A stretch of DNA of 64,000 bases from positions 2,368,267 to 2,432,266 of the forward strand of contig NZ_KZ454938.1 of the NCBI RefSeq assembly GCF_002797325.1. Direction: 5' to 3'. Under the pieces are notes generated by a model, which was not told where the DNA came from, did not search any database, and was given only the letters and a program-made list of their open reading frames with translations. Positions within the stretch are counted from its first letter, which is position 1. Each line of letters starts with the position of its first letter. Position numbers and translations under genes: made by a program. The stretch comes from Bacillus sp. FJAT-45037. GTDB lineage: Bacteria; Bacillota; Bacilli; Bacillales; Bacillaceae_D. Below, piece after piece: positions 54,699 to 63,861 of this stretch.

Positions 54699-55664
54699 AT
54701 GATTAATCATTCAACCGCACCCGTCCCTTTACATTTTGGAGATAAGCGATATTACTCATGGAACTACCACTTACGCCAGCAATTTGGCGAGAAGATATTT
54801 AAAGTTCCTCTTGATGCAGGCTTTGACTGTCCAAATCGTGATGGTCAAGTCGCTCATGGCGGATGTACCTTTTGTAGTGAAAGGGGCTCGGGCGACTTTG
54901 CAGGAGATCGAACGCAAGACCTCGTCACTCAATTTGAGACGATCAAAGAGAAGATGCATAAAAAATGGAAAAGTGGCAAATATATCGGTTATTTTCAAGC
55001 GTATACAAATACATACGCTCCTGTAAAGACGTTACGAGATTACTTCGAAGTCATTTTAGACCAAGATGGTGTCGTCGGATTGTCGATCGCCACTCGTCCT
55101 GATTGCTTACCTGATGATGTCGTTGAGTACTTAGCCGAACTGAACAAACGAACCTATTTGTGGGTAGAATTAGGGTTACAAACCGTACATGAACGGACTG
55201 CCCAATTAATTAATCGTGCTCACGACTACCAATGCTACGTCGACGGAGTAAATAAATTACGAAAACATGGCATTCGAGTGTGCGCTCACATCATTAACGG
55301 TCTCCCTCTTGAAGACAGTAAAATGATGATGGAAACCGCACGAGAAGTGGCCAAACTTGATGTACAAGGCATCAAAATCCACTCCCTTCATTTGTTGAAA
55401 AAGACCGCAATGGTCAAGCAATATGAAAAAGGACTGCTCGACTTTATGAGCTTAGAAGACTATGTGAAATTGGTCGTTGATCAGCTAGAACTCCTACCCC
55501 CATCAATGGTCATCCATCGATTAACAGGCGATGGACCTGCGGACTTAATGATCGGCCCTATGTGGAGCATGCAGAAGTGGACTGTGTTAAACGCCATAGA
55601 AGCAGAATTAAAAAGACGAGACAGTTGGCAAGGGAAGTCTTATCAGGTGGAGGCGAAGGAATAA
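54699..55664 (+). CDS. ytqA: YtqA, radical SAM protein
   Basis: The 321 residues carry a radical SAM iron-sulfur motif of the widened type: Cys at FDCPNRDG, then GGCTFCSERG (about 42-60). The YtqA family subgroup is further supported by SIATRPDCLPDDVVEYLAEL and VELGLQTVHERTA. The reaction is not established; RNA-modification roles have been proposed for related proteins. It ends one base before the ytqB start, whose binding site lies in the last codons, so both are made together. Confidence 0.92.
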   Translation: MINHSTAPVPLHFGDKRYYSWNYHLRQQFGEKIFKVPLDAGFDCPNRDGQVAHGGCTFCSERGSGDFAGDRTQDLVTQFETIKEKMHKKWKSGKYIGYFQAYTNTYAPVKTLRDYFEVILDQDGVVGLSIATRPDCLPDDVVEYLAELNKRTYLWVELGLQTVHERTAQLINRAHDYQCYVDGVNKLRKHGIRVCAHIINGLPLEDSKMMMETAREVAKLDVQGIKIHSLHLLKKTAMVKQYEKGLLDFMSLEDYVKLVVDQLELLPPSMVIHRLTGDGPADLMIGPMWSMQKWTVLNAIEAELKRRDSWQGKSYQVEAKE

Positions 55665-55665
55665 T

Positions 55666-56238
55666 ATGAAGCTTTTAGGAGTGCTACCTTTTGCGAGGTT
55701 TCTATTAGAGAGAAGTCTTGAACCCGCTGATGTTGCAATCGATTGTACAGCTGGCAATGGACATGATACATTGTTTCTAGCTAATCTTGTAGGTGAACGT
55801 GGTCATGTCTACAGTGTCGATGTTCAAGACGAGGCGATTCAACAAACGCATAACCGCTTGATAGAGGCTGGTCTTCGTGACCGAGTAACTTTAAAGAAGG
55901 TTGGACATGAGCATGTGACAGACTTGATTTCATCCTATCAACATAAGAAAGTAAAGGGTGCAATCTTTAACTTGGGCTATTTACCAGGTGGGGATAAGTC
56001 GATCGTGACTCATGCTTCGACGACAATTCAAGCAGTTGAATCGTTGCTTGCGATTATGCCAAAAGGTGGAGTAATCGTATTAGTCATTTACCATGGCCAC
56101 GAAGAAGGTGCTCTAGAACGTGATGGTGTGATGAACTATGTAACTTCCCTTGATCAAAAAAAAGTCCATGTATTAAATTATTCGTTTATCAATCAAGCGA
56201 ATCAACCGCCATTTATTGTCGCGATCGAGAAACGCTAA
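55666..56238 (+). CDS. ytqB: YtqB, class I SAM-dependent methyltransferase
   Basis: The 190 residues have the Rossmann SAM-binding motif AIDCTAGNGHDTLFLANLVG (about 25-44), the acidic VYSVDVQDEAI, and the substrate-side GAIFNLGYLPGGDKSIVTHA (about 104-123). B. subtilis YtqB has a known structure and binds SAM, and its target is probably RNA. The close coupling with the radical SAM gene ytqA suggests that they act on a common pathway; this is inference. Confidence 0.92.
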   Translation: MKLLGVLPFARFLLERSLEPADVAIDCTAGNGHDTLFLANLVGERGHVYSVDVQDEAIQQTHNRLIEAGLRDRVTLKKVGHEHVTDLISSYQHKKVKGAIFNLGYLPGGDKSIVTHASTTIQAVESLLAIMPKGGVIVLVIYHGHEEGALERDGVMNYVTSLDQKKVHVLNYSFINQANQPPFIVAIEKR

Positions 56239-56378
56239 CTTTTACTGATCTTGACAAACCGCACATATTGATTATAAATAAGAAGAGGACATGTTTATCG
56301 TGCTCTTCTATTATAAAAAAACTGATTTATGAATCATTTTCCTCATTATTCTTTTTACTTGAAAAGGAGTGTATATTC

Positions 56379-56945
56379 TTGGCTATTCTTGATTCTATCC
56401 TAGACTATAACAAATCGTTTGTGGCTACAAAGAAATTTGAGCAATATCAAACAACGAAGTTCCCTAATAAAAAACTTGTGATTTTGACTTGTATGGATAC
56501 TCGTTTAGTTGAACTGCTTCATCACGCAATGGATTTAAAAAATGGCGATGCGAAAATTATCCGCAATGCTGGTGCCGTTATCTCTCATCCATTTGGAAGT
56601 ATTATGCGTAGCATTTTAGTCGCTGTCTATGAGCTTCAAGCTGATGAAGTACTCGTTATTGGTCATCACGGTTGTGGCATGACTGGACTTCAATCAGAGT
56701 CCATCCTTGCAAAAGCGAAAGAGCGAGGACTAGATGTCGATGTTGTCGAAACGCTTGAATATGCGGGTATTGATGTGAAAGGATTTTTGACAGGCTTTGA
56801 AAAAGTAGAAGACAATGTGATTCATAGTGTCGATACCATTAATAATCATCCATTATTCGTCCGCAAAATCCCTGTTCACGGTTTAGTAATCTGTCCTGAT
56901 ACGGGAAAACTTGACCTTGTCGTTAACGGATATGATCACCTATAA
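56379..56945 (+). CDS. ytiB: Beta-class carbonic anhydrase
   Basis: The enzyme interconverts CO2 and bicarbonate with a zinc ion. The 188 residues contain the zinc ligands in ILTCMDTRLVEL (Cys-x-Asp-x-Arg, about 34-45) and VIGHHGCGMTGL (His, Cys, about 91-102). Translation most likely starts at the TTG at 56379, nine bases after AAGGAG. The open frame extends further upstream but that region has no homology-like content or binding site. Length agrees with B. subtilis YtiB (187). Confidence 0.93.
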   Translation: MAILDSILDYNKSFVATKKFEQYQTTKFPNKKLVILTCMDTRLVELLHHAMDLKNGDAKIIRNAGAVISHPFGSIMRSILVAVYELQADEVLVIGHHGCGMTGLQSESILAKAKERGLDVDVVETLEYAGIDVKGFLTGFEKVEDNVIHSVDTINNHPLFVRKIPVHGLVICPDTGKLDLVVNGYDHL

Positions 56946-56949
56946 GTTC

Positions 56950-56990
56950 AAAACCCCCTCTGCCTAAAATATAGACAGAGGGGGTTTTTA
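56950..56990. terminator. Bidirectional terminator of ytiB and ytpB
   Basis: AAAACCCCCTCTG and CAGAGGGGGTTTT are exact complements around a loop. Confidence 0.88.
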
Positions 56991-56994
56991 CCTA

Positions 56995-58050
56995 TTAAGT
57001 TCGTCTAAAAATCCAGCTATTCAAATAGAAAATAAGAGTGGGGAGCCCACCTGTTTTAATCATATTTTTCGACTTTTTCTTCATTTCTTTATTCCCTTGT
57101 ACCTTTTCATCTGATAAATAAACAGCCAAAATGCCTTGGTAAATCATCCGATGAAATTTAGGGTCAGGAAGGGTCGCTAAGCTTTCTTCTGCCTGTTTGA
57201 CAAAATAACGGAACCTCTCAATCATTTCTTCTTCATTTTCATAATAAAACAAGAAGTTCAATTCATCATCTGCTATATCTTCTTCTTGATCAATAAAATA
57301 ATCAAGTAGGATATGTACTCCTTGAACCCACGGAAAATATCCAGCTTTTAACGTATCAGCCATCTCGGTCGTCATATTCGGCTTTGTTGCATAGGTTGCC
57401 AATGTGTATATACCAAGGGTTGAAGCCGTACAAGCCGAAAATTCATACCACGTCATGTTTTCTGGCATTTTATGTTTGTGGTTGTCAAACCATGATTTAA
57501 GCAGCGGAATGCGGTCTTCTTTTTTTACATGCTTGTATACTTGAAGATCACCGTAATACCCGCTTAATTCGAGCATCACTGGCTGCATGATGTGAAAGGA
57601 AGGGAAGGTCGCTAAAATTTGCTGGCATGTCTGAATTAAAGAATGCAAATAGCCACCATCTTCTTGCTCACTACGAAATTCATAATTGTTTTCTAAAGGT
57701 GCCCCAGGGGTCAGAGCTGTAAGAAGGGCATTATGTAAGGAACGAAAATCTTTTGGATCTAGAGAGTCACTTTGGTCACAAAGGTTATCTAAATAATCAC
57801 ACATAATTTGGTAAGCTATAATAAATTGAATCAATTCATCAAATCGATCACGTGCGAGCAAACCATAAACTCCACCGCCTTCGCAATGAAACTTCTTCCT
57901 TGCTAACGCATCAAGTGCTTGAGAACGCAATTCGTCATCTGGAATGGTTTGTGCCTTCTCAATCCATTGATTAAAATAACGATTAACAGTAGGAACCACA
58001 TCCCGATAGATATTCATTAAAATCGGTATTGGCTTTGTTGGTACTTTCAT
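56995..58050 (-). CDS. ytpB: Tetraprenyl-beta-curcumene synthase (YtpB)
   Basis: YtpB is the unusual class of terpene synthase (DUF2600) that cyclises C35 heptaprenyl diphosphate to a sesquarterpene precursor. The 351 residues are all-helical, with IMCDYLDNLCDQSDSLD (about 82-98) as the aspartate-rich region and DYFIDQEEDIADDELNF near the C-terminus as the second acidic motif. B. subtilis YtpB has about 367 residues. It lies next to ytpA, though a hairpin at 58147 separates them. Confidence 0.9.
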   Translation of the reverse strand: MKVPTKPIPILMNIYRDVVPTVNRYFNQWIEKAQTIPDDELRSQALDALARKKFHCEGGGVYGLLARDRFDELIQFIIAYQIMCDYLDNLCDQSDSLDPKDFRSLHNALLTALTPGAPLENNYEFRSEQEDGGYLHSLIQTCQQILATFPSFHIMQPVMLELSGYYGDLQVYKHVKKEDRIPLLKSWFDNHKHKMPENMTWYEFSACTASTLGIYTLATYATKPNMTTEMADTLKAGYFPWVQGVHILLDYFIDQEEDIADDELNFLFYYENEEEMIERFRYFVKQAEESLATLPDPKFHRMIYQGILAVYLSDEKVQGNKEMKKKSKNMIKTGGLPTLIFYLNSWIFRRT

Positions 58051-58146
58051 ATGAAGTGTTCTCCTCCATTCTTATCGATAACTAGTACATTAGCATAAAT
58101 GAAAGCTATCAACAATCATCGAGATAGAAACTTCAATGAAACAACA

Positions 58147-58173
58147 AAAGCTGTCTACATTCGACAGCTTTCA
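58147..58173 (-). terminator. Terminator of ytpA
   Basis: AAAGCTGTC and GACAGCTTTT pair over a short loop on the minus strand, shortly after the ytpA stop and before the ytpB start. Confidence 0.75.
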
Positions 58174-58196
58174 TTCACACTCTATACTCTTCCACG

Positions 58197-58979
58197 CTAT
58201 GGCATCAATAAGTTAACAAACCCTATCGCATATCGAAAGACCTCTTCACGTTCTGGCTCATTAAAGATCTCATGATACAGACCTTCCCATTCTTTAAAGT
58301 ACTTCTCTGATAACAATAAAGAATCAAACCAATCACGAACAGCGACTTGATCGACCAGATAATCCTCACCTGATTGCATCACAAGCACTGGGATATTAGG
58401 CATTTTTTCAGGGTAGCGTTTAGCTATGTGCATTGCTTTTGTTAATTCTTGATACCATCTTGCCGATACTCTTGTGACCCGTAACTCATCCTTGATATAT
58501 TCTTCTCTAATTTCTTCATTTCTCGTGCACTGTTCGGAGCGTATACCAGATTTTGCGCTGAATGTTGGTGCAATGCGATGAATCATCTTTGTTGCAAGTG
58601 CCTTTGTTTTTGGAGGTGGACTCGCTAGCCCGACACATGGTGATGACAAAATAGCCGCTACAATTTGTACAGGATTTCTCTCCATTAATGTACGAATAAC
58701 AGCAAGACCACCCATGCTATGACCGAGTAAAACAATCGGCATGTTTTTTAGTCGCGCTTCTTCTAACCATTCTTCAATGGAATCAAGATACTGCGTAAAA
58801 GATTGTATATGCCCTCTTTTTCCACGTGTCTTTCCTTGACCTGGCAAATCACCCATAATCACATCAAAACCATGTTCATTCCACTTTTTCGCAAGCCACT
58901 TGTATCGACCATGATGCTCCCCTGCGCCGTGCACAATCACAACGACACCTCGAGGCTCTGAAATCTCCCATTTCCACAT
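58197..58979 (-). CDS. ytpA: YtpA, alpha/beta-hydrolase (lysophospholipase-like)
   Basis: In B. subtilis YtpA is needed to make bacilysocin, a lysophospholipid. The 260 residues show the hydrolase oxyanion region VVIVHGAGEHHGRY (about 13-26), the nucleophile elbow LLGHSMGGLAV (about 84-94, catalytic Ser) and a C-terminal Asp-His pair (SGEDYLVD and GLYHEIFNE). All triad members appear present. The ATG at 58979 follows AGGGGG by eight bases. Confidence 0.9.
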   Translation of the reverse strand: MWKWEISEPRGVVVIVHGAGEHHGRYKWLAKKWNEHGFDVIMGDLPGQGKTRGKRGHIQSFTQYLDSIEEWLEEARLKNMPIVLLGHSMGGLAVIRTLMERNPVQIVAAILSSPCVGLASPPPKTKALATKMIHRIAPTFSAKSGIRSEQCTRNEEIREEYIKDELRVTRVSARWYQELTKAMHIAKRYPEKMPNIPVLVMQSGEDYLVDQVAVRDWFDSLLLSEKYFKEWEGLYHEIFNEPEREEVFRYAIGFVNLLMP

Positions 58980-59097
58980 CAGCAAATCCCCCTTCGTTCT
59001 TTTCTATTTTTTAACGATGGAAACTATCCCTTTGATCCGAATTTACGTTAAGATTAGTATAGCTTCTTTTTCACTAAATCAAAAGGATGTGAGTAAA

Positions 59098-59610
59098 ATG
59101 ATTTACCCTTATCAAGGAAAATGGCCAACGATTTCAAGTAGCGCGTTCATTGCTGATTACGTCACGATTACTGGTGATGTCAGAATTGGAGCCGAAACAA
59201 GCGTTTGGTTTCAAACCGTCATACGAGGTGACGTCTCCCCGACAATTATTGGCGAGCGCGTAAACATTCAAGATCAGTCTATGTTACATCAAAGCCCAGA
59301 TTACCCTTTAGTCATTGAAGATGATGTGACAATCGGTCATCAGGTACTGCTACATAGTTGCCTCATCCGTAAAAAAGCTTTAATTGGCATGGGTTCCATC
59401 ATTTTAGATGGTGCTGAGATTGGTGAAGGTGCTTTTATTGGGGCAGGTAGTCTTGTTCCTCAAGGAAAAAAGATCCCCCCGAACACTCTGGCCTTCGGTC
59501 GTCCTGCAAAAGTTGTGCGTGATCTAACTGAAGATGATATGAAGGATATGGAACGTATTAGAAGAGAATACGTGGAAAAAGGTCAATCTTACAAACAAGT
59601 AAAAGCATAG
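59098..59610 (+). CDS. ytoA: YtoA, gamma-carbonic anhydrase-like protein
   Basis: The 170 residues form a left-handed beta-helix built of hexapeptide repeats (SVWFQTVIRGDVSPTIIGE to GEGAFIGAGSLVPQGK, about 32-130). The histidine ligands of gamma-class carbonic anhydrases appear in SMLHQS, TIGHQVLLHS. YrdA/PaaY-type proteins share this fold and some lack activity. The ATG at 59098 follows AAAGGATGTGAG; the frame is open further upstream but unlike the family. It is divergent from ytpA. Confidence 0.9.
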   Translation: MIYPYQGKWPTISSSAFIADYVTITGDVRIGAETSVWFQTVIRGDVSPTIIGERVNIQDQSMLHQSPDYPLVIEDDVTIGHQVLLHSCLIRKKALIGMGSIILDGAEIGEGAFIGAGSLVPQGKKIPPNTLAFGRPAKVVRDLTEDDMKDMERIRREYVEKGQSYKQVKA

Positions 59611-59816
59611 TTGCATAAATAAAAGAAATAAACGGTCTTTCCTAGATGGGAGGGCTGTTTTTTTGTCGCTTCTTCCCCTTATGTGTAGATTATGATTAAG
59701 ATTTTTACGTTTAATAGTGAATATTTACATAATTCTTTAAAGTAGCTTTGATATTCTCTTAATAATTGCATAGTAAACTAAATGTAAATACATCTAACTC
59801 ATTTGGGGTGATAAAA

Positions 59817-60356
59817 ATGATTGTGAAGAAGTCGTGGCTATTTTTGTATGAAGCAGATTGCCAGCTCTTTTCCTTAGTTAATAAACAACGTCAATGGATG
59901 ACTCCGATGCAATGGATTACTCATGTTGGAGGGGCTAGAGTGACCGTTTTGTCAATGCTTCTTTTGCTACTTTTAACTAGAGGTGATACCCAAACGACTG
60001 CAGGTGCAGCGGCTTGCGCGTTAATTATTAGCCACCTCATTGTCATGGCCATTAAACACTATCTCCCAAGGTTCCGACCTTATATGACCATTAAAGATTC
60101 TAATGTAGTCTGTAACCCCTTAGCTGACCATTCCTTTCCTTCTGGTCACACGACAGCAATCTTTTCCATCTGCACTCCTTTTATGATGATGATTCCGCAT
60201 CTGGCTATCTTGCTGTTGCTTTTGGCTGTACTTGTCGGCGTGTCACGTATTAGTCTAGGACTTCATTATCCGTCTGATGTGATTGTCGGTGCCGCTCTCG
60301 GCTTCTCCGTTGGTTTTTCATGTATGACACTCATTCCTAGATTCATAGGCTTATAA
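59817..60356 (+). CDS. PAP2 family lipid phosphatase
   Basis: The 179 residues contain all three PAP2 phosphatase motifs: KHYLPRFRP (about 79-87), PSGHT (about 109-113) and SRISLGLHYPSDV (about 141-153), within about six membrane helices. Members dephosphorylate undecaprenyl diphosphate, phosphatidate or related lipids. The ATG at 59817 follows GGGGTGAT. The glycosyltransferase gene follows 43 bases later on the same strand. Substrate is inferred only at family level. Confidence 0.9.
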   Translation: MIVKKSWLFLYEADCQLFSLVNKQRQWMTPMQWITHVGGARVTVLSMLLLLLLTRGDTQTTAGAAACALIISHLIVMAIKHYLPRFRPYMTIKDSNVVCNPLADHSFPSGHTTAIFSICTPFMMMIPHLAILLLLLAVLVGVSRISLGLHYPSDVIVGAALGFSVGFSCMTLIPRFIGL

Positions 60357-60398
60357 TCAAGCAAAGTTTCAATATGAAACATATGGGGGGATTTATTG

Positions 60399-61550
60399 AT
60401 GAAGCTTGCTTTATTTTCAGACACGTACAGTCCTCAAGTAAACGGTGTAGCTAGAACCCTTACACGACTAGTATCACATCTTGAAAAGCGTCAAGTGAAT
60501 TACCAACTATTCGTTCCGGATCAATTGGATCGACGAGACCCTTTTTCAAGTAACATCCACGGTTTTACGAGCTTTCCTTTTTTTCTATACCCTGAGTGTC
60601 GTGTAGCTTGGCCTAATTTAATTAAGATGAAGAAGCAACTTTCGTCCTTTGATCCAACTGTCATCCATGTAACCACTCCCTTTAACATCGGTCTTTCTGG
60701 ACTACACTACAGTAAAAAACAAGGGATACCAATAGTAGGATCGTATCATACGCATTTTGATCATTACCTTGAATACTATAAACTTCATTTTCTATCCGAT
60801 GTCATGTGGTCGTACTTACGCTGGTTTTATGCTAGCTGCGAAAAGATTTTTGTTCCCTCGAAAGAGACGATGGAACATCTCGAGGAAAAAGGTTTTAAAA
60901 ATATTGACATTTGGAGTCGCGGCGTTGATTGTCACTTGTTTCATCCATCTAAAAAAGAAGCATTCTTATATGACGTATACAAAATCAATCGTAAATTTGT
61001 TTTGCTTTACGTCGGTCGAATGGCTCCAGAAAAAGATTTAGCAACATTAAAGAACATCATGCGTCGCATCCCTGAAGCGCTTCGTGACCAGATTCATTGG
61101 ATTTATGTAGGTGATGGACCGATGCTATTTGAAATGAAGCAAGAATTTATAAATGACGCCGTTACCTTTACCGGCTATTTGAATGGTGAGTCCCTTGCTG
61201 CAGTCTACGCATTAGCTGACTTGTTCGTCTTCCCGTCTCAAACAGAGACATTTGGAAATGTCGTCCTTGAGTCTCTAGCAGCAGGGACTCCAGCTATCGT
61301 TGCGAATAAAGGTGGGGTAAAAGAAATTGTTCAGCATAGAAAAACAGGAATGATTTGCGAAGCCGGGCATGCTCAATCTTTTGTTGAGTCGATCGTGGAA
61401 GTGTTGAGCCAGCCTTCTAAGAGATTGCAGATGAGTTATGAAGCTCGTGCTTATGCCCGTACACAATCGTGGGACCGAATTTTTGACGATTTACTCATTC
61501 AATATGAAAGAACCAGTTTGATTCAACAAAAAGCTCAATACCTTGCGTAA
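60399..61550 (+). CDS. Family 4 glycosyltransferase (MgtA-like)
   Basis: The 383 residues have the GT-B fold: acceptor part with ALFSDTYSPQVNGVARTLTRL-type N-terminus, SYHTHFDHYLEYYKL (about 115-129), the donor part with LLYVGRMAPEKDLATLKN (about 205-222) and the EX7E-like FVFPSQTETFGNVVLESLA (about 277-295). The N-terminus resembles MgtA/PimB-like mannosyl- or glucosyltransferases acting on glycerolipids. The donor sugar is unknown. ATG 60399 is preferred over a TTG one codon upstream. It may be co-transcribed with the PAP2 gene. Confidence 0.88.
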   Translation: MKLALFSDTYSPQVNGVARTLTRLVSHLEKRQVNYQLFVPDQLDRRDPFSSNIHGFTSFPFFLYPECRVAWPNLIKMKKQLSSFDPTVIHVTTPFNIGLSGLHYSKKQGIPIVGSYHTHFDHYLEYYKLHFLSDVMWSYLRWFYASCEKIFVPSKETMEHLEEKGFKNIDIWSRGVDCHLFHPSKKEAFLYDVYKINRKFVLLYVGRMAPEKDLATLKNIMRRIPEALRDQIHWIYVGDGPMLFEMKQEFINDAVTFTGYLNGESLAAVYALADLFVFPSQTETFGNVVLESLAAGTPAIVANKGGVKEIVQHRKTGMICEAGHAQSFVESIVEVLSQPSKRLQMSYEARAYARTQSWDRIFDDLLIQYERTSLIQQKAQYLA

Positions 61551-61634
61551 CTTTATCACCTCTTGATAGGCAGCTACATAGGTTGGTAGGAGAAATTATT
61601 AACCGAGCTAATTTATCATGAGGAGTGATACGAT

Positions 61635-61958
61635 ATGTATTATTATGATCCATCTTACCAATCAGCGGTTTCATATGATTATGAGGGCTATTATGACTTA
61701 AGGCAAGCTCCAACAGGACCTCCACCTCAGACCATTCCTATGACTGCTAGTGGACCGCAAGCCTTCGCTGTCGACCCCGGAGCTATCCAACGCTGTTTAT
61801 TTCGTTTTACCTTTATTCGATTGAACAATGGAGATTCCTTTTGGTTTTACCCAACCTTTGTTGGGAGAAACTCTGTAGCCGGATACAGATGGTGGTACTT
61901 CCGTTGGGTTAATTTCGGTATTGACCTTCGAAGAATTTCATCGTTCCAATGTGTGTAG
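61635..61958 (+). CDS. Small aromatic-rich protein of unknown function
   Basis: The 107 residues begin with a Tyr-rich stretch (MYYYDPSYQSAVSYDYEGYY), then a Pro-rich link, and then a compact part with CLFRFTFIRLNNGDSFWFYP (about 54-73), VAGYRWWYFRWV and a final Cys. The C-terminal part recurs in many Bacillus proteins as I recall, some mislabelled as transporters; no membrane helix is present. GAGGAG lies before the ATG. Function unknown; a surface or spore role is only a thought. Confidence 0.72.
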   Translation: MYYYDPSYQSAVSYDYEGYYDLRQAPTGPPPQTIPMTASGPQAFAVDPGAIQRCLFRFTFIRLNNGDSFWFYPTFVGRNSVAGYRWWYFRWVNFGIDLRRISSFQCV

Positions 61959-62015
61959 AAAACATGGTACTTTTCTTTCAACTAATTGAATAATATTGAT
62001 TATTATTCTCAATAA

Positions 62016-62050
62016 TAAGTGAGAAGGACTTATTTAAGTCCTTCTCACTT
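62016..62050. terminator. Strong hairpin after two convergent small genes
   Basis: AGTGAGAAGGACTT and AAGTCCTTCTCACT are exact complements around a tiny loop. There is no clear T run on either side, so termination is plausible but not certain. Confidence 0.6.
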
Positions 62051-62056
62051 CCATCA

Positions 62057-62209
62057 TTACATCGGTTCAAATGTTTTACAGTCCGTTTCTTCAGAACGGT
62101 CTGCTTGCTTTCCTTTATGGCTAATCACATAAATCTTCTCTGCCTCGCATCGATTACCATTTGACCAATTCACACAGTTATTGACTTCGCATAATACATC
62201 TTGTGCCAT
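62057..62209 (-). CDS. DUF1540-type cysteine-rich small protein
   Basis: A 50-residue gene on the minus strand: MAQDVLCEVNNCVNWSNGNR, then CEAEKIYVIS and a Lys/Glu-rich stretch ending CKTFEPM. The four cysteines (7, 12, 21, 43) with the C-x4-C-x8-C-x21-C spacing match the DUF1540 motif, probably a small metal-binding unit. GGAGGTGA lies five bases before the ATG at 62209, a very strong site. Function unknown; it is too short for default gene lists. Confidence 0.85.
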   Translation of the reverse strand: MAQDVLCEVNNCVNWSNGNRCEAEKIYVISHKGKQADRSEETDCKTFEPM

Positions 62210-62285
62210 CGTATTCACCTCCATTGCTCCTCTAGTTTGACCGAGGGAGGGGCGTCACATACTCGTCCTTTCCTCCTTTCCACGA

Positions 62286-62336
62286 CAAAAAAGCACGAGC
62301 CCCCAAAACATATGTGGGCTCGTGCTTTTTTATTAT
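62286..62336. terminator. Bidirectional terminator at the metK end
   Basis: AAAAAAGCACGAGCCC and GGGCTCGTGCTTTTTT are exact complements. Confidence 0.9.
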
Positions 62337-62337
62337 T

Positions 62338-63543
62338 TTACAGACCTGCTTGTTCTTTTAACGTAGCAGCTTTATCTGTTTGCTCCCAAGAAAGCTCGAT
62401 GTCTGTTCGACCGAAGTGACCGTAAGCAGCAGTTTGCTTATAGATCGGACGACGAAGGTCTAGCATCTTAATCATGCCAGCTGGGCGTAAGTCAAAGTTA
62501 GCGCGAACAAGAGAAACTAAAGTCTCTTCAGAAACTTTTCCAGTACCAAACGTATCAATTGAGATGGACACAGGCTGCGCTACTCCAATTGCGTACGCTA
62601 TTTGCACTTCACACTTATCAGCTAGTCCAGCTGCAACGATGTTTTTCGCTACATAGCGAGCAGCATAAGCACCTGAGCGGTCAACCTTTGTCGCATCTTT
62701 ACCAGAGAATGCTCCGCCACCATGACGAGCATATCCACCGTACGTATCAACGATGATTTTACGCCCTGTAAGACCAGCATCCCCTTGAGGTCCACCGATT
62801 ACGAAGCGACCAGTTGGGTTTATGAAGTATTTTGTATTCTCATCAATGAGTTCAGCAGGAACAACTGGCTTGATGACATACTCTTTTAAGTTACGTTGAA
62901 TTTGTTCAAGCGCTACTTCAGGGTGATGTTGAGTTGAAATGACAATCGTATCAATACGAACAGGTTTCCCGTCTTCATCATATTCAACAGTTACTTGTGT
63001 TTTTCCATCAGGACGTAGGTAAGGAAGAATTTCCTCTTTACGAACTTCTGTTAGACGACGAGCTAATTTATGGCTTAAAGAAATCGGTAATGGCATAAGC
63101 TCTTTTGTTTCGTTATTAGCATAACCAAACATTAGCCCCTGGTCCCCTGCACCAATAGCTTCTATCTCAGCATCTGTCATTTGACCTTCACGAGCTTCTA
63201 ACGCTTGGTCTACACCTTGCGCGATATCAGCTGATTGTTCATCAATTGATGTTAAAACGGCACAAGTTTCAGCATCGAAACCGTATTTCGCACGAGTGTA
63301 ACCAATTCCTGAAATCGTTTCACGTACGACTTTTGGAATGTCAACGTACGTGCTTGTTGTGATCTCACCTGCAACAAGGACAAGCCCAGTTGTAACTGTA
63401 GTTTCACAAGCTACACGTGCATTTGGATCATTGGTTAGAATAGCATCAAGAATCGCATCTGATATTTGATCACTGATCTTATCTGGATGTCCTTCTGTTA
63501 CTGACTCTGATGTAAATAAATGACGACTTTTCTTCTCTACCAT
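62338..63543 (-). CDS. metK: S-adenosylmethionine synthetase
   Basis: MetK makes SAM from methionine and ATP. The 401 residues have the N-terminal [17 protein letters not shown] (about 17-33, ATP/metal), [12 protein letters not shown] (about 118-129) and the [19 protein letters not shown] stretch (about 263-281). Length agrees with B. subtilis MetK (400). The ATG at 63543 follows AGGAGG by nine bases; a TTG two codons earlier is too close. It is controlled by the SAM-I riboswitch upstream. Confidence 0.98.
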   Translation of the reverse strand: MVEKKSRHLFTSESVTEGHPDKISDQISDAILDAILTNDPNARVACETTVTTGLVLVAGEITTSTYVDIPKVVRETISGIGYTRAKYGFDAETCAVLTSIDEQSADIAQGVDQALEAREGQMTDAEIEAIGAGDQGLMFGYANNETKELMPLPISLSHKLARRLTEVRKEEILPYLRPDGKTQVTVEYDEDGKPVRIDTIVISTQHHPEVALEQIQRNLKEYVIKPVVPAELIDENTKYFINPTGRFVIGGPQGDAGLTGRKIIVDTYGGYARHGGGAFSGKDATKVDRSGAYAARYVAKNIVAAGLADKCEVQIAYAIGVAQPVSISIDTFGTGKVSEETLVSLVRANFDLRPAGMIKMLDLRRPIYKQTAAYGHFGRTDIELSWEQTDKAATLKEQAGL

Positions 63544-63654
63544 GTTCAAATTCCTCCTATGTACATGATGATTAGATCAATGTACGAATGATTTGAGACG
63601 GCACTCGTTCCTCATCCAATTGGTGACAAAACGGTTTAAGACGTATATAAACGT

Positions 63655-63816
63655 AGAAAACCCTATTCCTGCGAGGAAAAGGGTTGAAATGTTTACCTTT
63701 CGCCTCTTATCGTTCAAGGCAACCGCCTTGCAGGTTAGCACCTTTTCACTCGACTTGCATGAGTGTTGGTTGCTGGGTTTCTCAGGGCCTGTCCCTCCAC
63801 CTACTCTGGATAAGAG
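63655..63816 (-). promoter_or_regulatory. SAM-I riboswitch (S box) of metK
   Basis: On the minus strand the aptamer starts CTCTTATCCAGAGTAGG and continues with GGAGGGACAGGCCCTGAGAA, the conserved core, then the kink-turn and P3/P4 helices. An AACCCTTTTCCTCGCAGG-type terminator arm ends near 63655 with pairing AACCC/GGGTT. SAM binding should stabilise the terminator and lower metK. Confidence 0.95.
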
Positions 63817-63832
63817 TATCCGTTCGCGACAT

Positions 63833-63861
63833 ATCATAACGTACATACAAAACTCTGTCAA
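63833..63861 (-). promoter_or_regulatory. Sigma-A promoter of the metK transcript
   Basis: TTGACA (63856-63861) and TATGAT (63833-63838) are 17 bases apart on the minus strand, just upstream of the aptamer. Confidence 0.85.
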
